Source: Flavobacterium lipolyticum
GTDB lineage: Bacteria; Bacteroidota; Bacteroidia; Flavobacteriales; Flavobacteriaceae
Direction of reading: 5' to 3'
Length of the DNA stretch: 64,000 bases
Assembly: GCF_020905335.1 (NCBI RefSeq)
Contig: NZ_JAJJMN010000001.1
Span: forward strand, 1,674,001 to 1,738,000
Positions 8,801-17,155 of this stretch are shown piece after piece. The notes under the pieces were generated by a model. It was not told the origin of the DNA and did not search any database. It was given only the letters and a program-made list of their open reading frames with translations. The translations under genes and the position numbers were made by a program. Position 1 is the stretch's first letter. Every line of letters begins with the position of its first letter.

Positions 8801-10483
8801 TCAAAAATTGGATTGTACTTGGGACCAGATATCAGGTCTGTCAGTTGTGAGAACGGATATATTAAAGTAAGGAATACTATTTAAAAAATAATGATCTCCT
8901 CTAACGTCAATACGCATATCCTTAATATTCCATTGTGCCCATCTGTCTACGTTCCCTTTAGGTCCCATAGCCTCTTCAGAATAAATTCCTGGTCTTAATC
9001 CAGTTATTTTATACGTATATTCAAATAAGTTTCCATATAATTTACCTCCTCTACTAAAAGAGTTAATAGTACTTTCGCTCTCACTTTTAAAGTTGGTTTC
9101 AAAAGCCATAATTTTATTGCCGGCAGTACTATACCAAGTATCAATAAATTGAGCTTTAGACTGAATATCGCCACCAGGTTGTAAAACAGGAAAATATAGG
9201 ATTTTGGAAAGCAAATTTTTGTCGAAATCGGCTGGCATACCATTTACAATATCTTCATAGGTATAGGTTACTTTGAATGCTACATATTTTAAGGCATTTT
9301 TAGTGTTCGCTACTTCAATACATTTTCTCAATATTAACATATAATCCTCTTTTTGCATTCTGTCTGCGTTTGTTGGATTCAGTAGCGGATCGTAATCGCA
9401 CCTTGCTATGCACTCCTTGGTATACATCTGATTTCGGGATTTGGCAGATTTAATATCAATGGTTAATATTGTTTTGTTTGCAATCATTTCATCTAACAGA
9501 TCAGAAAAAGTTATAAAATTATTGTCACTTACGGTCCCATTGCGTTTTCTTAACTTTAATGTTTTCAATTCATTCAGGGTTTTATCATAAATATAATCTG
9601 TATCTGGTCCGGAATAGTTTGTAAGACGGGGCAAGTAATAGTCGTGACTTACAACTATTAAATTATCTTTCGTCCGTGTAATATCCGATTCTATAACTTT
9701 TGTGTACTTCAAGGCGGCTTTTATTGCTTCAGGAGTATTTTCAGGAGGGCCATTACCTAAGTCGTATCCCCAATACCCTCTGTGTGCAGCAAATACTAAA
9801 TTAGATCCGTGCTCTAAATTTGGAGATTTAATTTTGCTCCAAATAGTACAAATAGGATCACCGGAATTATCTAAATTATAGCAAAAGTGATTTGAATCAA
9901 ATTGTAGATTTCCTCCTGCCGAACCAATAACACCTATTCCCGGTACTTTGATCCTGGAGAAGGTTGCATTTGTGGTAAATACAAAAATATTTACTTTAAT
10001 ATTAGTCGATAAAAAATTATAAATGGATGTTTTTTGAGATTTATCATAACGAGATTTATCAATTGCCCATAAAGCCCTTTTGATATCGGCAGTCTCCCAG
10101 GTATCAGGGTAATTGGACAGCCAGGCGGCATCACTGGAAGTCATTGAATTCTTTGTTTGCGTAAATGAAGTCCCTGCAAAATTATTTGTGGTAGCAGTAG
10201 TAGACAGTTTATAAATTAAAGTACCTTTTTTAAAAGGCCTGCTTTCATCATACGTCCAAACTTCTATTTGAATGTTACCGTTACCCAATACCTCTCCAAT
10301 TATTCCTCCCGATAAATCCGCATCCGGACTAAAAATATTTAGTAAACTTATTTCGGCTGTAGTGTTTAAAGCTACTTTTTCCTGTCCTAATACCGTAGTA
10401 ATAGATAGAAAAAACAATAATTGACTCAAAAAAAACAAGCCTTTCTGGTTGATTTTTTTGAAGTAAAGATTTATACTCTTCAT
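8801..10483 (-). CDS. large secreted GDPD-family phosphodiesterase
   Basis: A 560-residue exported protein with a signal region ending TTVLGQ. The N-terminal 200 residues form an extra domain (NGNIQIEVWTYDESRPFKKG and a Trp-rich stretch WLSNYPDTWETADI) that I do not recognise. From about residue 230 the GDPD core appears: VFAAHRGYWGY, PPENTPEAIKAA, VIESDITRTKDNLIVVSHDY, and TIDIKSAKS as the metal-binding strand. The catalytic His, Glu and Asp residues are all present, so activity is expected. It differs clearly from the shorter GDPD at 1496-2398, suggesting division of labour. It sits 13 bases after the tail-fibre-like gene and 22 before the T9SS gene, in one operon. No lipobox or sorting domain is seen, so it may be periplasmic. 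Confidence 0.83.
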   Translation of the reverse strand: MKSINLYFKKINQKGLFFLSQLLFFLSITTVLGQEKVALNTTAEISLLNIFSPDADLSGGIIGEVLGNGNIQIEVWTYDESRPFKKGTLIYKLSTTATTNNFAGTSFTQTKNSMTSSDAAWLSNYPDTWETADIKRALWAIDKSRYDKSQKTSIYNFLSTNIKVNIFVFTTNATFSRIKVPGIGVIGSAGGNLQFDSNHFCYNLDNSGDPICTIWSKIKSPNLEHGSNLVFAAHRGYWGYDLGNGPPENTPEAIKAALKYTKVIESDITRTKDNLIVVSHDYYLPRLTNYSGPDTDYIYDKTLNELKTLKLRKRNGTVSDNNFITFSDLLDEMIANKTILTIDIKSAKSRNQMYTKECIARCDYDPLLNPTNADRMQKEDYMLILRKCIEVANTKNALKYVAFKVTYTYEDIVNGMPADFDKNLLSKILYFPVLQPGGDIQSKAQFIDTWYSTAGNKIMAFETNFKSESESTINSFSRGGKLYGNLFEYTYKITGLRPGIYSEEAMGPKGNVDRWAQWNIKDMRIDVRGDHYFLNSIPYFNISVLTTDRPDIWSQVQSNF

Positions 10484-10496
10484 TGTTTCAGGTTTT

Positions 10497-11603
10497 TTAA
10501 TGACGCTTGATCTCTAGATTTCGGATAGAATTTTTCAATCCCTGATAGTCCTCTTTAATCTTATCCAATTCCTTTTGTTGGTTTATTGTATAAAGCATAA
10601 GTTCTTCTATTTTCTCCAAAAGCCTTACATTCATCTCATGCAAATTATAGCCATTTTCAGATATTGACTTTTGAGAAGGTATGTTAGGCAAATGTTTATT
10701 TACTGAAATAAATTCATCGATTTCTTTTAGTGTTTTTAATTTGTAAGTATCGTTAAAAACATAATCTGCCCATGTTGCTTTAGGACCAATTCCGTAATCT
10801 TCAGTCAATATGCCCTTATGAACAAATAAATCATAAGAACTTCTCTTTGAAGTATTAATTTCGCTTGGCTGTACACCACCAATATATACATTGTCACTAG
10901 TGTCCAAATACATGTTTGAACCTGTTCCATTTGTTCCAATAAATAGACCATGATTTGAACCGGTACCAATCCATCCGTCAGTCTTAGTCTTATTGTTAGC
11001 TAATTTAACCTGAATGCCATTATAATCACTAGCTATTGTACCATTTGCATGAACTTTGAATTGAGGAGAATCAATGCCTATTCCAATATTTTCGCCGGGA
11101 AAAAGAACAGTATCGTTACTATCACCAATGTATACCTTGTTTCCTAAATCTGATGAAATATTCAAACCATTTTCGTCTCCATAACTAATAAGTTGTGTTT
11201 TGTAATCATCCACCAGCACCTTAAAATTGTCATGTTGACCATTTGGGTTAGTACTGGCAACCGTTAAGTTTCCCTGAGAGTAAATATCTCCTTTTACCCA
11301 TAAATTGGCCTTATTATAAGCGCTCCAGGTTAATGACATTCCCATATACTCGGTAGATTGATCATTATCATGCCACCATCTAAAACCTTCTACACCTTTT
11401 AGACCACTACTAGGGCCATTGTTGTCTTTATCTACCAGTAAATCAAATATCGATGCGGCATAATAATACGGATATGTATCACTAGAATAAGGTAATGGAA
11501 TAAAAGTTTGAGCAAAACCGGAACCTGTAAGAAATAAAAAGGTAAATAAATTAAAAAAATAATCTTTCCTTTTTAATTGATTTTGAAATTTAGTTGTTTT
11601 CAT
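10497..11603 (-). CDS. secreted tail-fibre-like protein with C-terminal coiled coil
   Basis: Starting at the ATG at 11603, the product has 368 residues with a signal ending TGSGFAQ. An upstream in-frame ATG at 11687 overlaps a -7 promoter box and is rejected. The middle carries short beta repeats typical of trimeric fibre proteins (NKVYIGDSNDTVLFPG, GIGIDSPQFKVHANGTI, DNVYIGGVQPSE). The C-terminus has the Bacteroidota motif KTLKEIDEFISVNKHLPNIP, then NGYNLHEMNVRLLEKIEELM and a coiled coil, as found in fibre-like adhesins with a tail-spike-type terminal region. It heads the GDPD operon. The role is unknown; a surface binding function is inference. There is no nearby phage gene to suggest a prophage. 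Confidence 0.7.
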   Translation of the reverse strand: MKTTKFQNQLKRKDYFFNLFTFLFLTGSGFAQTFIPLPYSSDTYPYYYAASIFDLLVDKDNNGPSSGLKGVEGFRWWHDNDQSTEYMGMSLTWSAYNKANLWVKGDIYSQGNLTVASTNPNGQHDNFKVLVDDYKTQLISYGDENGLNISSDLGNKVYIGDSNDTVLFPGENIGIGIDSPQFKVHANGTIASDYNGIQVKLANNKTKTDGWIGTGSNHGLFIGTNGTGSNMYLDTSDNVYIGGVQPSEINTSKRSSYDLFVHKGILTEDYGIGPKATWADYVFNDTYKLKTLKEIDEFISVNKHLPNIPSQKSISENGYNLHEMNVRLLEKIEELMLYTINQQKELDKIKEDYQGLKNSIRNLEIKRH

Positions 11604-11684
11604 AAATACTTGATTTTTGTCATTAATAATAACTCGTTGAGTAAAATTGAATCCGTTGATTTTTAATATAATTTGTAGGTCTGT

Positions 11685-11692
11685 CAAATATA
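11685..11692 (-). promoter_or_regulatory. -7 box of the tail-fibre/GDPD/T9SS operon
   Basis: The minus strand reads TATATTTG, a perfect TAnnTTTG. It lies about 80 bases before the preferred start at 11603. No TTG at the usual -33 distance was seen. Confidence 0.5.
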
Positions 11693-11740
11693 TTTATTGA
11701 GTTAGTCTCTTAGTTGCTGTTAATTTTAAACCTGTAATTA

Positions 11741-12289
11741 TTTGAATCTCCTAGTTCTTGACGTTGTATTTTTGTACCTGATTAAAAATCGACCCACAAA
11801 AAACAGAATTATGTTATTGTAAGTACATAACTCAAAAAACCATTTAAGTCAGCACTAGTAAACAAAAAATGAAATATGGCATAATCTACTCAGTGAAAAC
11901 ACTTAACACACTATTAAAGAGCAAAATCAATAGAAAAATTAAGTTCCTTATCATTTGGTAAATTTCATTTCATTTTACATAAATTTAACCCGATTTTACT
12001 TATACAAGGTGCGTTAATTAATAAGTGGTATATAATTAGTTATATGTGGTCAATTGACGTGACAAGTGTTTTTTTTATAAAAACTTCATGAAGTTTTCCT
12101 TTATCTCGTCCTTAAAAAAGTTTACCTGTTTTTACCCTTTTGTACAAGCCTATCCAAGGATAATACAACGTAATTTTTCCTCTCATTATGCTTTGTTTAT
12201 TGAAATTGCTACACAATTAGTTCTAACTTTAAAAAACAAATCACCATAAAATACTTACAATTCCCCATGAAGAAAGTCTTCATTTTTTT
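11741..12289 (+). ncRNA. possible non-coding transcription unit
   Basis: A plus-strand promoter-like pair, TTTG at 11741-11744 and TATTTTTG at 11767-11774 (spacer 22), is followed by about 490 bases with no ORF longer than about 30 codons. The stretch contains a perfect 18-base palindrome at 12080-12097. A terminator-like hairpin follows at 12267-12289, with ATGAAGA/TCTTCAT arms and a 7-T tail. The whole 11604-12370 spacer otherwise shows nothing coding. It could be a small RNA gene or simply an unused promoter-like sequence in AT-rich DNA. Confidence 0.3.
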
Positions 12290-12313
12290 AAAAGATAGAA
12301 TATCTTAAATGCA

Positions 12314-12321
12314 TATATTTG
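12314..12321 (+). promoter_or_regulatory. -7 box upstream of the esterase-like gene
   Basis: TATATTTG matches TAnnTTTG exactly and lies about 50 bases before the ATG at 12371. The -33 element is not clear. Confidence 0.5.
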
Positions 12322-12370
12322 TTAACCATTAAAATGTCCCAAACTTTTAATAGATCAAAATTCACAACTC

Positions 12371-13525
12371 ATGAAAAAAGTTTACCTACTTATTACTTTT
12401 ATTTCAATTTCTGTCTTCTCGCAGAAAAAATTTGACAACATTAAATCCGAAAAGCTCGGAGAAGAACGAAGAATAACCATTGGACTTCCGGAATCTTACG
12501 AAGCCAATCCCGATAAAAAATATCCCGTTTTATACCTACTGGATGGTGATTATTTATTCGATCCTTTTTCCGGTGCCGTAAGTTATGGTACCTATTGGGG
12601 AGACTTACCTGAGATGATCATTATTGGTGTCCATCAAAACAAAAACGACGAACGCGAAGACGATACTACTATTGATCAAAATACCGGGCTGCCATTTGAA
12701 AAAGGAGCCAACTTTTTTGAATTTGTGGGTGCCGAATTGGTTCCTTATATTGAGAAAAAATACCGCACATCGCCTTTCAGGATTATCGCCGGTCATGACG
12801 TAACCGCCAGCTTCATCAATTTTTACCTTTACAAAGAGCAGCCTCTTTTTAATGCCTATATTGCTTTTAGTCCGGAACTGGCGAATAAAATGGAAATTAG
12901 AATACCTGAGAAACTTGCCAAAGTCACAGAACCTGTATTCTATTATCTTTCTGCAGCCGATGGTGACAATAAAAAACTCAAAGAACCAATCGAAAAATTA
13001 GACAGCAATATTAAAATCGCTAATAATCCATTAGTAAGTTACAAATACGATTTATTTAAAGGCACCACCCACTATACTCAGGTTTTACATGCAATACCTA
13101 GTGCCTTATATCAAATTTTCGATGTTTACAAGCCTATCAATTCTTCCGAATACAATAATAAAATTGCCGTTCTGGAAACCGGATATGCTGATTATTTAGA
13201 AAACAAATACAATACGATGTCTAAAGTTCTGGGAGTTCAGATTCCGGTAAGAATGAGTGATTTTAAAGTAATTGAAAATCTTATTCTAAAAAAGAATGCT
13301 TATGATGAATTAGGCAAGATGGCTGAAATTGGAAATGTAAATTATCCAAAAGCCATGTTGGGAGAATATGAATTGGGATTGATGTACGAAAAAATGGGAG
13401 ATCCTAAAAGAGCTTCTAAAAAATACCAAAATGCTTCTCAAATGGAGCCCATTGGTGATTTGAATAAAGATTTGATGTACGAGAAAATGGACCAGATGAA
13501 TGCATTAGCAAAAACCACCAAATAA
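12371..13525 (+). CDS. secreted alpha/beta-hydrolase (Fes/IroE-type esterase fold) lacking the usual Ser nucleophile
   Basis: A 384-residue exported protein (signal MKKVYLLITFISISVFSQ). The fold is recognisable from KYPVLYLLDGD at about 50-60, IIIGVHQN near 85, FEFVGAELVPYIEKKYRT and IAFSPELANKM. Where the family has GHSxGG, this protein reads AGHDVTASF, so residue 143 is Asp and the second Gly is Thr. A His is kept in GTTHYTQVL. It may use Asp as nucleophile, as some alpha/beta hydrolases do, or be a binding protein. The C-terminal 60 residues (GEYELGLMYEKMGDPKRASK) look like a TPR unit. Its TAA overlaps the radA ATG by one base, implying co-translation. Confidence 0.75.
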   Translation: MKKVYLLITFISISVFSQKKFDNIKSEKLGEERRITIGLPESYEANPDKKYPVLYLLDGDYLFDPFSGAVSYGTYWGDLPEMIIIGVHQNKNDEREDDTTIDQNTGLPFEKGANFFEFVGAELVPYIEKKYRTSPFRIIAGHDVTASFINFYLYKEQPLFNAYIAFSPELANKMEIRIPEKLAKVTEPVFYYLSAADGDNKKLKEPIEKLDSNIKIANNPLVSYKYDLFKGTTHYTQVLHAIPSALYQIFDVYKPINSSEYNNKIAVLETGYADYLENKYNTMSKVLGVQIPVRMSDFKVIENLILKKNAYDELGKMAEIGNVNYPKAMLGEYELGLMYEKMGDPKRASKKYQNASQMEPIGDLNKDLMYEKMDQMNALAKTTK

Positions 13526-14886
13526 TGTCAAAAGTTAAAACTTCCTTTTTTTGCCAGAACTGCGGAACTCAATATGCCAAATGGCAAGGGCAATGCAATG
13601 CCTGCAAAGAATGGAATACTATTGCCGAAGAAATTATCCAGAAGCAGGAAAAGGTAGCCTGGAAAAGCGAACCTACTTCAAACGGTAAAGCGCCGCGTCC
13701 TTTAAAAATTAACGAAATTGATTCGGCACAGGAAATTCGAATGAATACTACTGATGGTGAATTAAACCGTGTTTTGGGAGGCGGAATTGTTCCCGGATCC
13801 TTAACGCTTTTAGGAGGTGAACCGGGTATTGGAAAAAGTACACTTTTGCTTCAGATTTCACTTAAACTACCTTACAAAACCTTATACGTTTCCGGCGAGG
13901 AAAGTCAGAAGCAAATCAAAATGCGCGCAGAGAGAATCACTCCTAACAGTGACAATTGCTACATTTTGACGGAAACCAAAACACAGAATATCTTCAAACA
14001 AATTGAAGCCATACAGCCTGAAATTGTAATTATCGATTCGATTCAGACTTTACATACCGATTATATTGAATCTACTGCAGGAAGTATTTCTCAAATCCGA
14101 GAAACCACTGCCGAACTCATCAAATTTGCCAAAGAAACTAATATTCCGGTTATCCTGATCGGACATATCACAAAAGACGGAAATATTGCAGGCCCTAAGA
14201 TCCTCGAACACATGGTCGATACAGTCTTACAGTTTGAAGGTGATCGCAATCATGTGTACCGAATTTTACGTTCGTTAAAAAACCGTTTTGGTTCTACTGC
14301 CGAACTTGGAATTTACGAAATGCTGGGCAGTGGTTTACGCGAAGTATCTAACCCTTCTGAAATTCTGATCTCCCATAAAGACGAAGAATTATCAGGAACA
14401 GCAATTGCGACCACACTTGAAGGCATGCGTCCTTTGATGATCGAAATACAATCCTTAGTCAGTACCGCAGTTTACGGAACTCCGCAAAGAAGCACAACGG
14501 GCTATAATGCTAAAAGGCTAAACATGATTCTGGCGGTTCTCGAAAAAAGAGCCGGATTTCGTTTAGGGGCCAAAGATGTCTTTTTGAACGTTACAGGTGG
14601 AATTTCTGTTGACGATCCTGCGATTGATTTAGCTGTTGTTGCTGCAATTTTATCTTCCAACGAAGATATTCCGGTAACCAAAGGTTTCTGCTTTGCCGGA
14701 GAGGTTGGACTTTCGGGTGAAATTCGCCCGGTAAATCGTGTTGACCAACGTATTCAGGAAGCTGAAAAACTTGGATTCACCACTATCTTTGTATCCAAAT
14801 ACAATAAAATTGCTTTAAAGGATACTGGAATCAAAATTGAGCTTGTGGCTAAAATTGAAGATGTAGCAGGGATTTTATTTGGATAA
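13525..14886 (+). CDS. radA: DNA repair and recombination ATPase RadA
   Basis: A RecA-like helicase that drives branch migration during recombinational repair. The N-terminal C4 zinc finger (CQNCGTQYAKWQGQCNAC) is at about residues 10-27, the Walker A motif GGEPGIGKST near 95-104, Walker B-like EIVIIDSIQT near 170, the RadA-specific KNRFG near 252, and the C-terminal Lon-like domain includes FLNVTGGISVDDPAIDLAV. The 453-residue length is standard. The start codon overlaps the stop of the upstream esterase-like gene. No anomaly was seen. Confidence 0.97.
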   Translation: MSKVKTSFFCQNCGTQYAKWQGQCNACKEWNTIAEEIIQKQEKVAWKSEPTSNGKAPRPLKINEIDSAQEIRMNTTDGELNRVLGGGIVPGSLTLLGGEPGIGKSTLLLQISLKLPYKTLYVSGEESQKQIKMRAERITPNSDNCYILTETKTQNIFKQIEAIQPEIVIIDSIQTLHTDYIESTAGSISQIRETTAELIKFAKETNIPVILIGHITKDGNIAGPKILEHMVDTVLQFEGDRNHVYRILRSLKNRFGSTAELGIYEMLGSGLREVSNPSEILISHKDEELSGTAIATTLEGMRPLMIEIQSLVSTAVYGTPQRSTTGYNAKRLNMILAVLEKRAGFRLGAKDVFLNVTGGISVDDPAIDLAVVAAILSSNEDIPVTKGFCFAGEVGLSGEIRPVNRVDQRIQEAEKLGFTTIFVSKYNKIALKDTGIKIELVAKIEDVAGILFG

Positions 14887-14894
14887 TTCGTTTT

Positions 14895-14990
14895 TTCGCC
14901 ACGAATTACACCAATTAAACACGAACTTTTATTTAAATTTAGTACAAGTTCAAATTTGTTCGTGTTACTCTGATTCGAGAAATTAGCGGC
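14895..14990. repeat. intergenic inverted repeat related to the 51.3-51.8 kb array
   Basis: The spacer after radA contains CGCCACGAATT, then AACACGAAC at 14918-14926 paired with GTTCGTGTT at 14958-14966, then ATTAGCGGCTGAAAAAC. The words match the ATTCGTGAATTCGTGGC and GCGGCTGAAGAA units of the array at 51297-51835, here partly in opposite orientation. It may terminate radA. Confidence 0.5.
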
Positions 14991-15041
14991 TGAAAAACTG
15001 TTCATTTTGCGAATAAGTGCACTTTTTATGAAATTAACTTT

Positions 15042-17006
15042 ATGAAATTCTCAAAACAAAAAATATACAAAGTACTCTTCATACTTGCATTAGTATTGGT
15101 AGTGTTTTTTTTAGGGTTTTACTTTTTTCGCGATTCACTTCTAAAACAAGCTATCGCCAAAGTAACCCACAAAATGAACACGGAATACAACAGTACATTT
15201 TCCGTAAAATCGGCTTCATTTGACGGTTTGTCCGGCATAAAATTAACCAACGTGATTTTGGTTCCTAAAAATGCCGACACGCTTTGCCATATTCAAAAAA
15301 TAGAAACCAGTATCAGTCTTGCTAATTTATTGATTGGTGATGTACAAATTGGAACTTTAAAAATCAACAACGGTTACATTCAGTTGGTCAAAAAAGGAAA
15401 TATTCGCAATTTTGATGCATTCTTAAAAAAAGATAAATCAGATTCGGATAAAAATGAAAAGCGCAAATATGCCACCTTTGCTTATCGCATCATTTCGAAA
15501 CTATTAAATCTGGTTCCGACCGATATGAAGCTCGAGAATTTGACTTTCAGAATCGATGACAATGGCAAAAAAACGTCTGTAGCCATCAACAAACTGGTTC
15601 TAAATAACAAGCAGCTTGAAACCAATCTTCATGTTCAAAGCAAAAATTTTGATCAGCGCTGGAACATCAAAGGCTTTGCCGATCCGAGAAATAAAAAAGC
15701 CGATATTCGTTTTTTTAATCTGGATACCGGAGCCATTCGTGTTCCGTACTTAGACGAACGCTACAACTTAAAAGCGAGCTTTGATTCGATTCGCCTGAAT
15801 GTTCAGAATATTGAAAAAGACGGCAGTGAATTACACCTTGATGGTTATACTTCAATCACTAATTTAAAAATCAATCATCCAAAAATTGCAAGCAAAGATG
15901 TCATAATCAAAAATGCCCGTTTTGATTATCGTTTCTTACTTGGAGATAGTTTTATTTCGATTGACAGCACTTCAAGCATGCAGTTGAATAAAATCAAACT
16001 GCATCCTTATGTTTCTTATAACACGGAGAAAGATACCGTTTATACTTTAAAAGTAAACATTCCGAAAATGCAGGCACAAGATTTTATTGTTTCTCTGCCC
16101 GAAGGTTTGTTTACCCATTTTGAAGGAATGGAAGCTGCCGGAAATTTTGATTATAAGCTCGATTTTAAATTCAATAAAAACAAACCGAATGCTTTGGTTT
16201 TTGACAGTAAACTCAATAAAGAAGGTTTGAAAATCACGAAATACGGCGAAGCTGATCTTAACAAATTAAATGGCGAATTTGTTTACCGAGCTATTATTCA
16301 AAATGTACTACAGCGACCAATTTTAGTAGGGAATGCAAATCCAAACTACACGCCTTTAGATCAGATTTCACCTTATTTGCGAAAATGTGTTCTGACGACT
16401 GAAGATCCGTCCTTCTTTTCGCATCGTGGTTTTATCAATGAGGCTTTTAAACAATCTATCCTAAAAAACATCAGAACGAAAAAATTCTCACGCGGCGCGA
16501 GCACCATCAGCATGCAGTTGATTAAAAACGTTTTCCTCACCAGAGAAAAAACGCTTTCGCGCAAACTCGAAGAAATTTTACTGGTATATATTTTAGAGAA
16601 CAATCGCGTTGTAAGCAAAGAAAGAATGCTGGAAGTTTATTTCAACATCATCGAATGGGGACCTAATGTGTACGGGATTGGAGAAGCAAGTCATTTTTAC
16701 TTCCAGAAAAGCCCCGCTAATTTAAATGTTGATGAATGCCTGTACTTAGCGACAATTATTCCAAAACCCAGAAAATTCATGTATCAGTTTAATGATCAAG
16801 GTAATTTAAGGGATTATGCATTGAAAAATCAAAAATTCCTGAAGAATTTAATGTTCCGAAGAGGTTTGTTGGTTCCTGAAGATACTCTTGGACAATTACC
16901 CGTTTACATTTCGGGAAATGCGCGTTCCTTGATCAGAATTAAAGCTCCGGATTCTACAGCGGTGAAGAATGATTCTTTGGCTATTGCCGATGAGTTTGAT
17001 TTGTAA
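15042..17006 (+). CDS. AsmA-like protein fused to a GT51 peptidoglycan transglycosylase domain
   Basis: A single N-terminal membrane anchor (VLFILALVLVVFFLGFYFF, about residues 11-29) is followed by about 380 residues of AsmA/DUF748-like beta structure (FSVKSASFDGLSGIKLTNV, IGTLKINNGYIQLVKKGN, LHLDGYTSITNLKINHP). From about residue 430 a GT51 glycosyltransferase domain appears: VLTTEDPSFFSHRGF with the catalytic Glu, GASTISMQLIKN, RKLEEILLVYILE, RMLEVYFNIIEWG and YFQKSPANLN. The key GT51 motifs look intact, so glycan-strand polymerisation at the inner membrane is expected. There is no transpeptidase domain. The AsmA-like portion is usually linked to envelope lipid traffic, so the fusion may tie wall synthesis to envelope spacing (inference). 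Confidence 0.85.
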   Translation: MKFSKQKIYKVLFILALVLVVFFLGFYFFRDSLLKQAIAKVTHKMNTEYNSTFSVKSASFDGLSGIKLTNVILVPKNADTLCHIQKIETSISLANLLIGDVQIGTLKINNGYIQLVKKGNIRNFDAFLKKDKSDSDKNEKRKYATFAYRIISKLLNLVPTDMKLENLTFRIDDNGKKTSVAINKLVLNNKQLETNLHVQSKNFDQRWNIKGFADPRNKKADIRFFNLDTGAIRVPYLDERYNLKASFDSIRLNVQNIEKDGSELHLDGYTSITNLKINHPKIASKDVIIKNARFDYRFLLGDSFISIDSTSSMQLNKIKLHPYVSYNTEKDTVYTLKVNIPKMQAQDFIVSLPEGLFTHFEGMEAAGNFDYKLDFKFNKNKPNALVFDSKLNKEGLKITKYGEADLNKLNGEFVYRAIIQNVLQRPILVGNANPNYTPLDQISPYLRKCVLTTEDPSFFSHRGFINEAFKQSILKNIRTKKFSRGASTISMQLIKNVFLTREKTLSRKLEEILLVYILENNRVVSKERMLEVYFNIIEWGPNVYGIGEASHFYFQKSPANLNVDECLYLATIIPKPRKFMYQFNDQGNLRDYALKNQKFLKNLMFRRGLLVPEDTLGQLPVYISGNARSLIRIKAPDSTAVKNDSLAIADEFDL

Positions 17007-17024
17007 TTACTGCATAAGCGAAGT

Positions 17025-17146
17025 TTAACCGCAAGGTTCGCTAAGATTTACGCAAAGCACACAAAGATTTTTTATTATAAGTTAAAATCTTTGTGTGCTT
17101 TTTCTATTATCCATCTTAATTAAAACCTTGCGAACCTTGCGGTTAA
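17025..17146. repeat. nested inverted repeat between convergent genes
   Basis: The outer arms are 17 bases, TTAACCGCAAGGTTCGC at 17025-17041 and its exact reverse complement at 17130-17146. The inner arms around AAAGCACACAAAGATTTT (17054-17071) pair perfectly with 17084-17101. It separates the convergent transglycosylase and aldo/keto reductase genes and can act as a bidirectional terminator. Confidence 0.8.
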
Positions 17147-17155
17147 ATACTATTT

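Noticed and set aside
10497..11603. Prophage tail gene
   Set aside because: The fibre-like C-terminal motif is common on bacterial surface proteins, a signal peptide is present, and no other phage gene is nearby.
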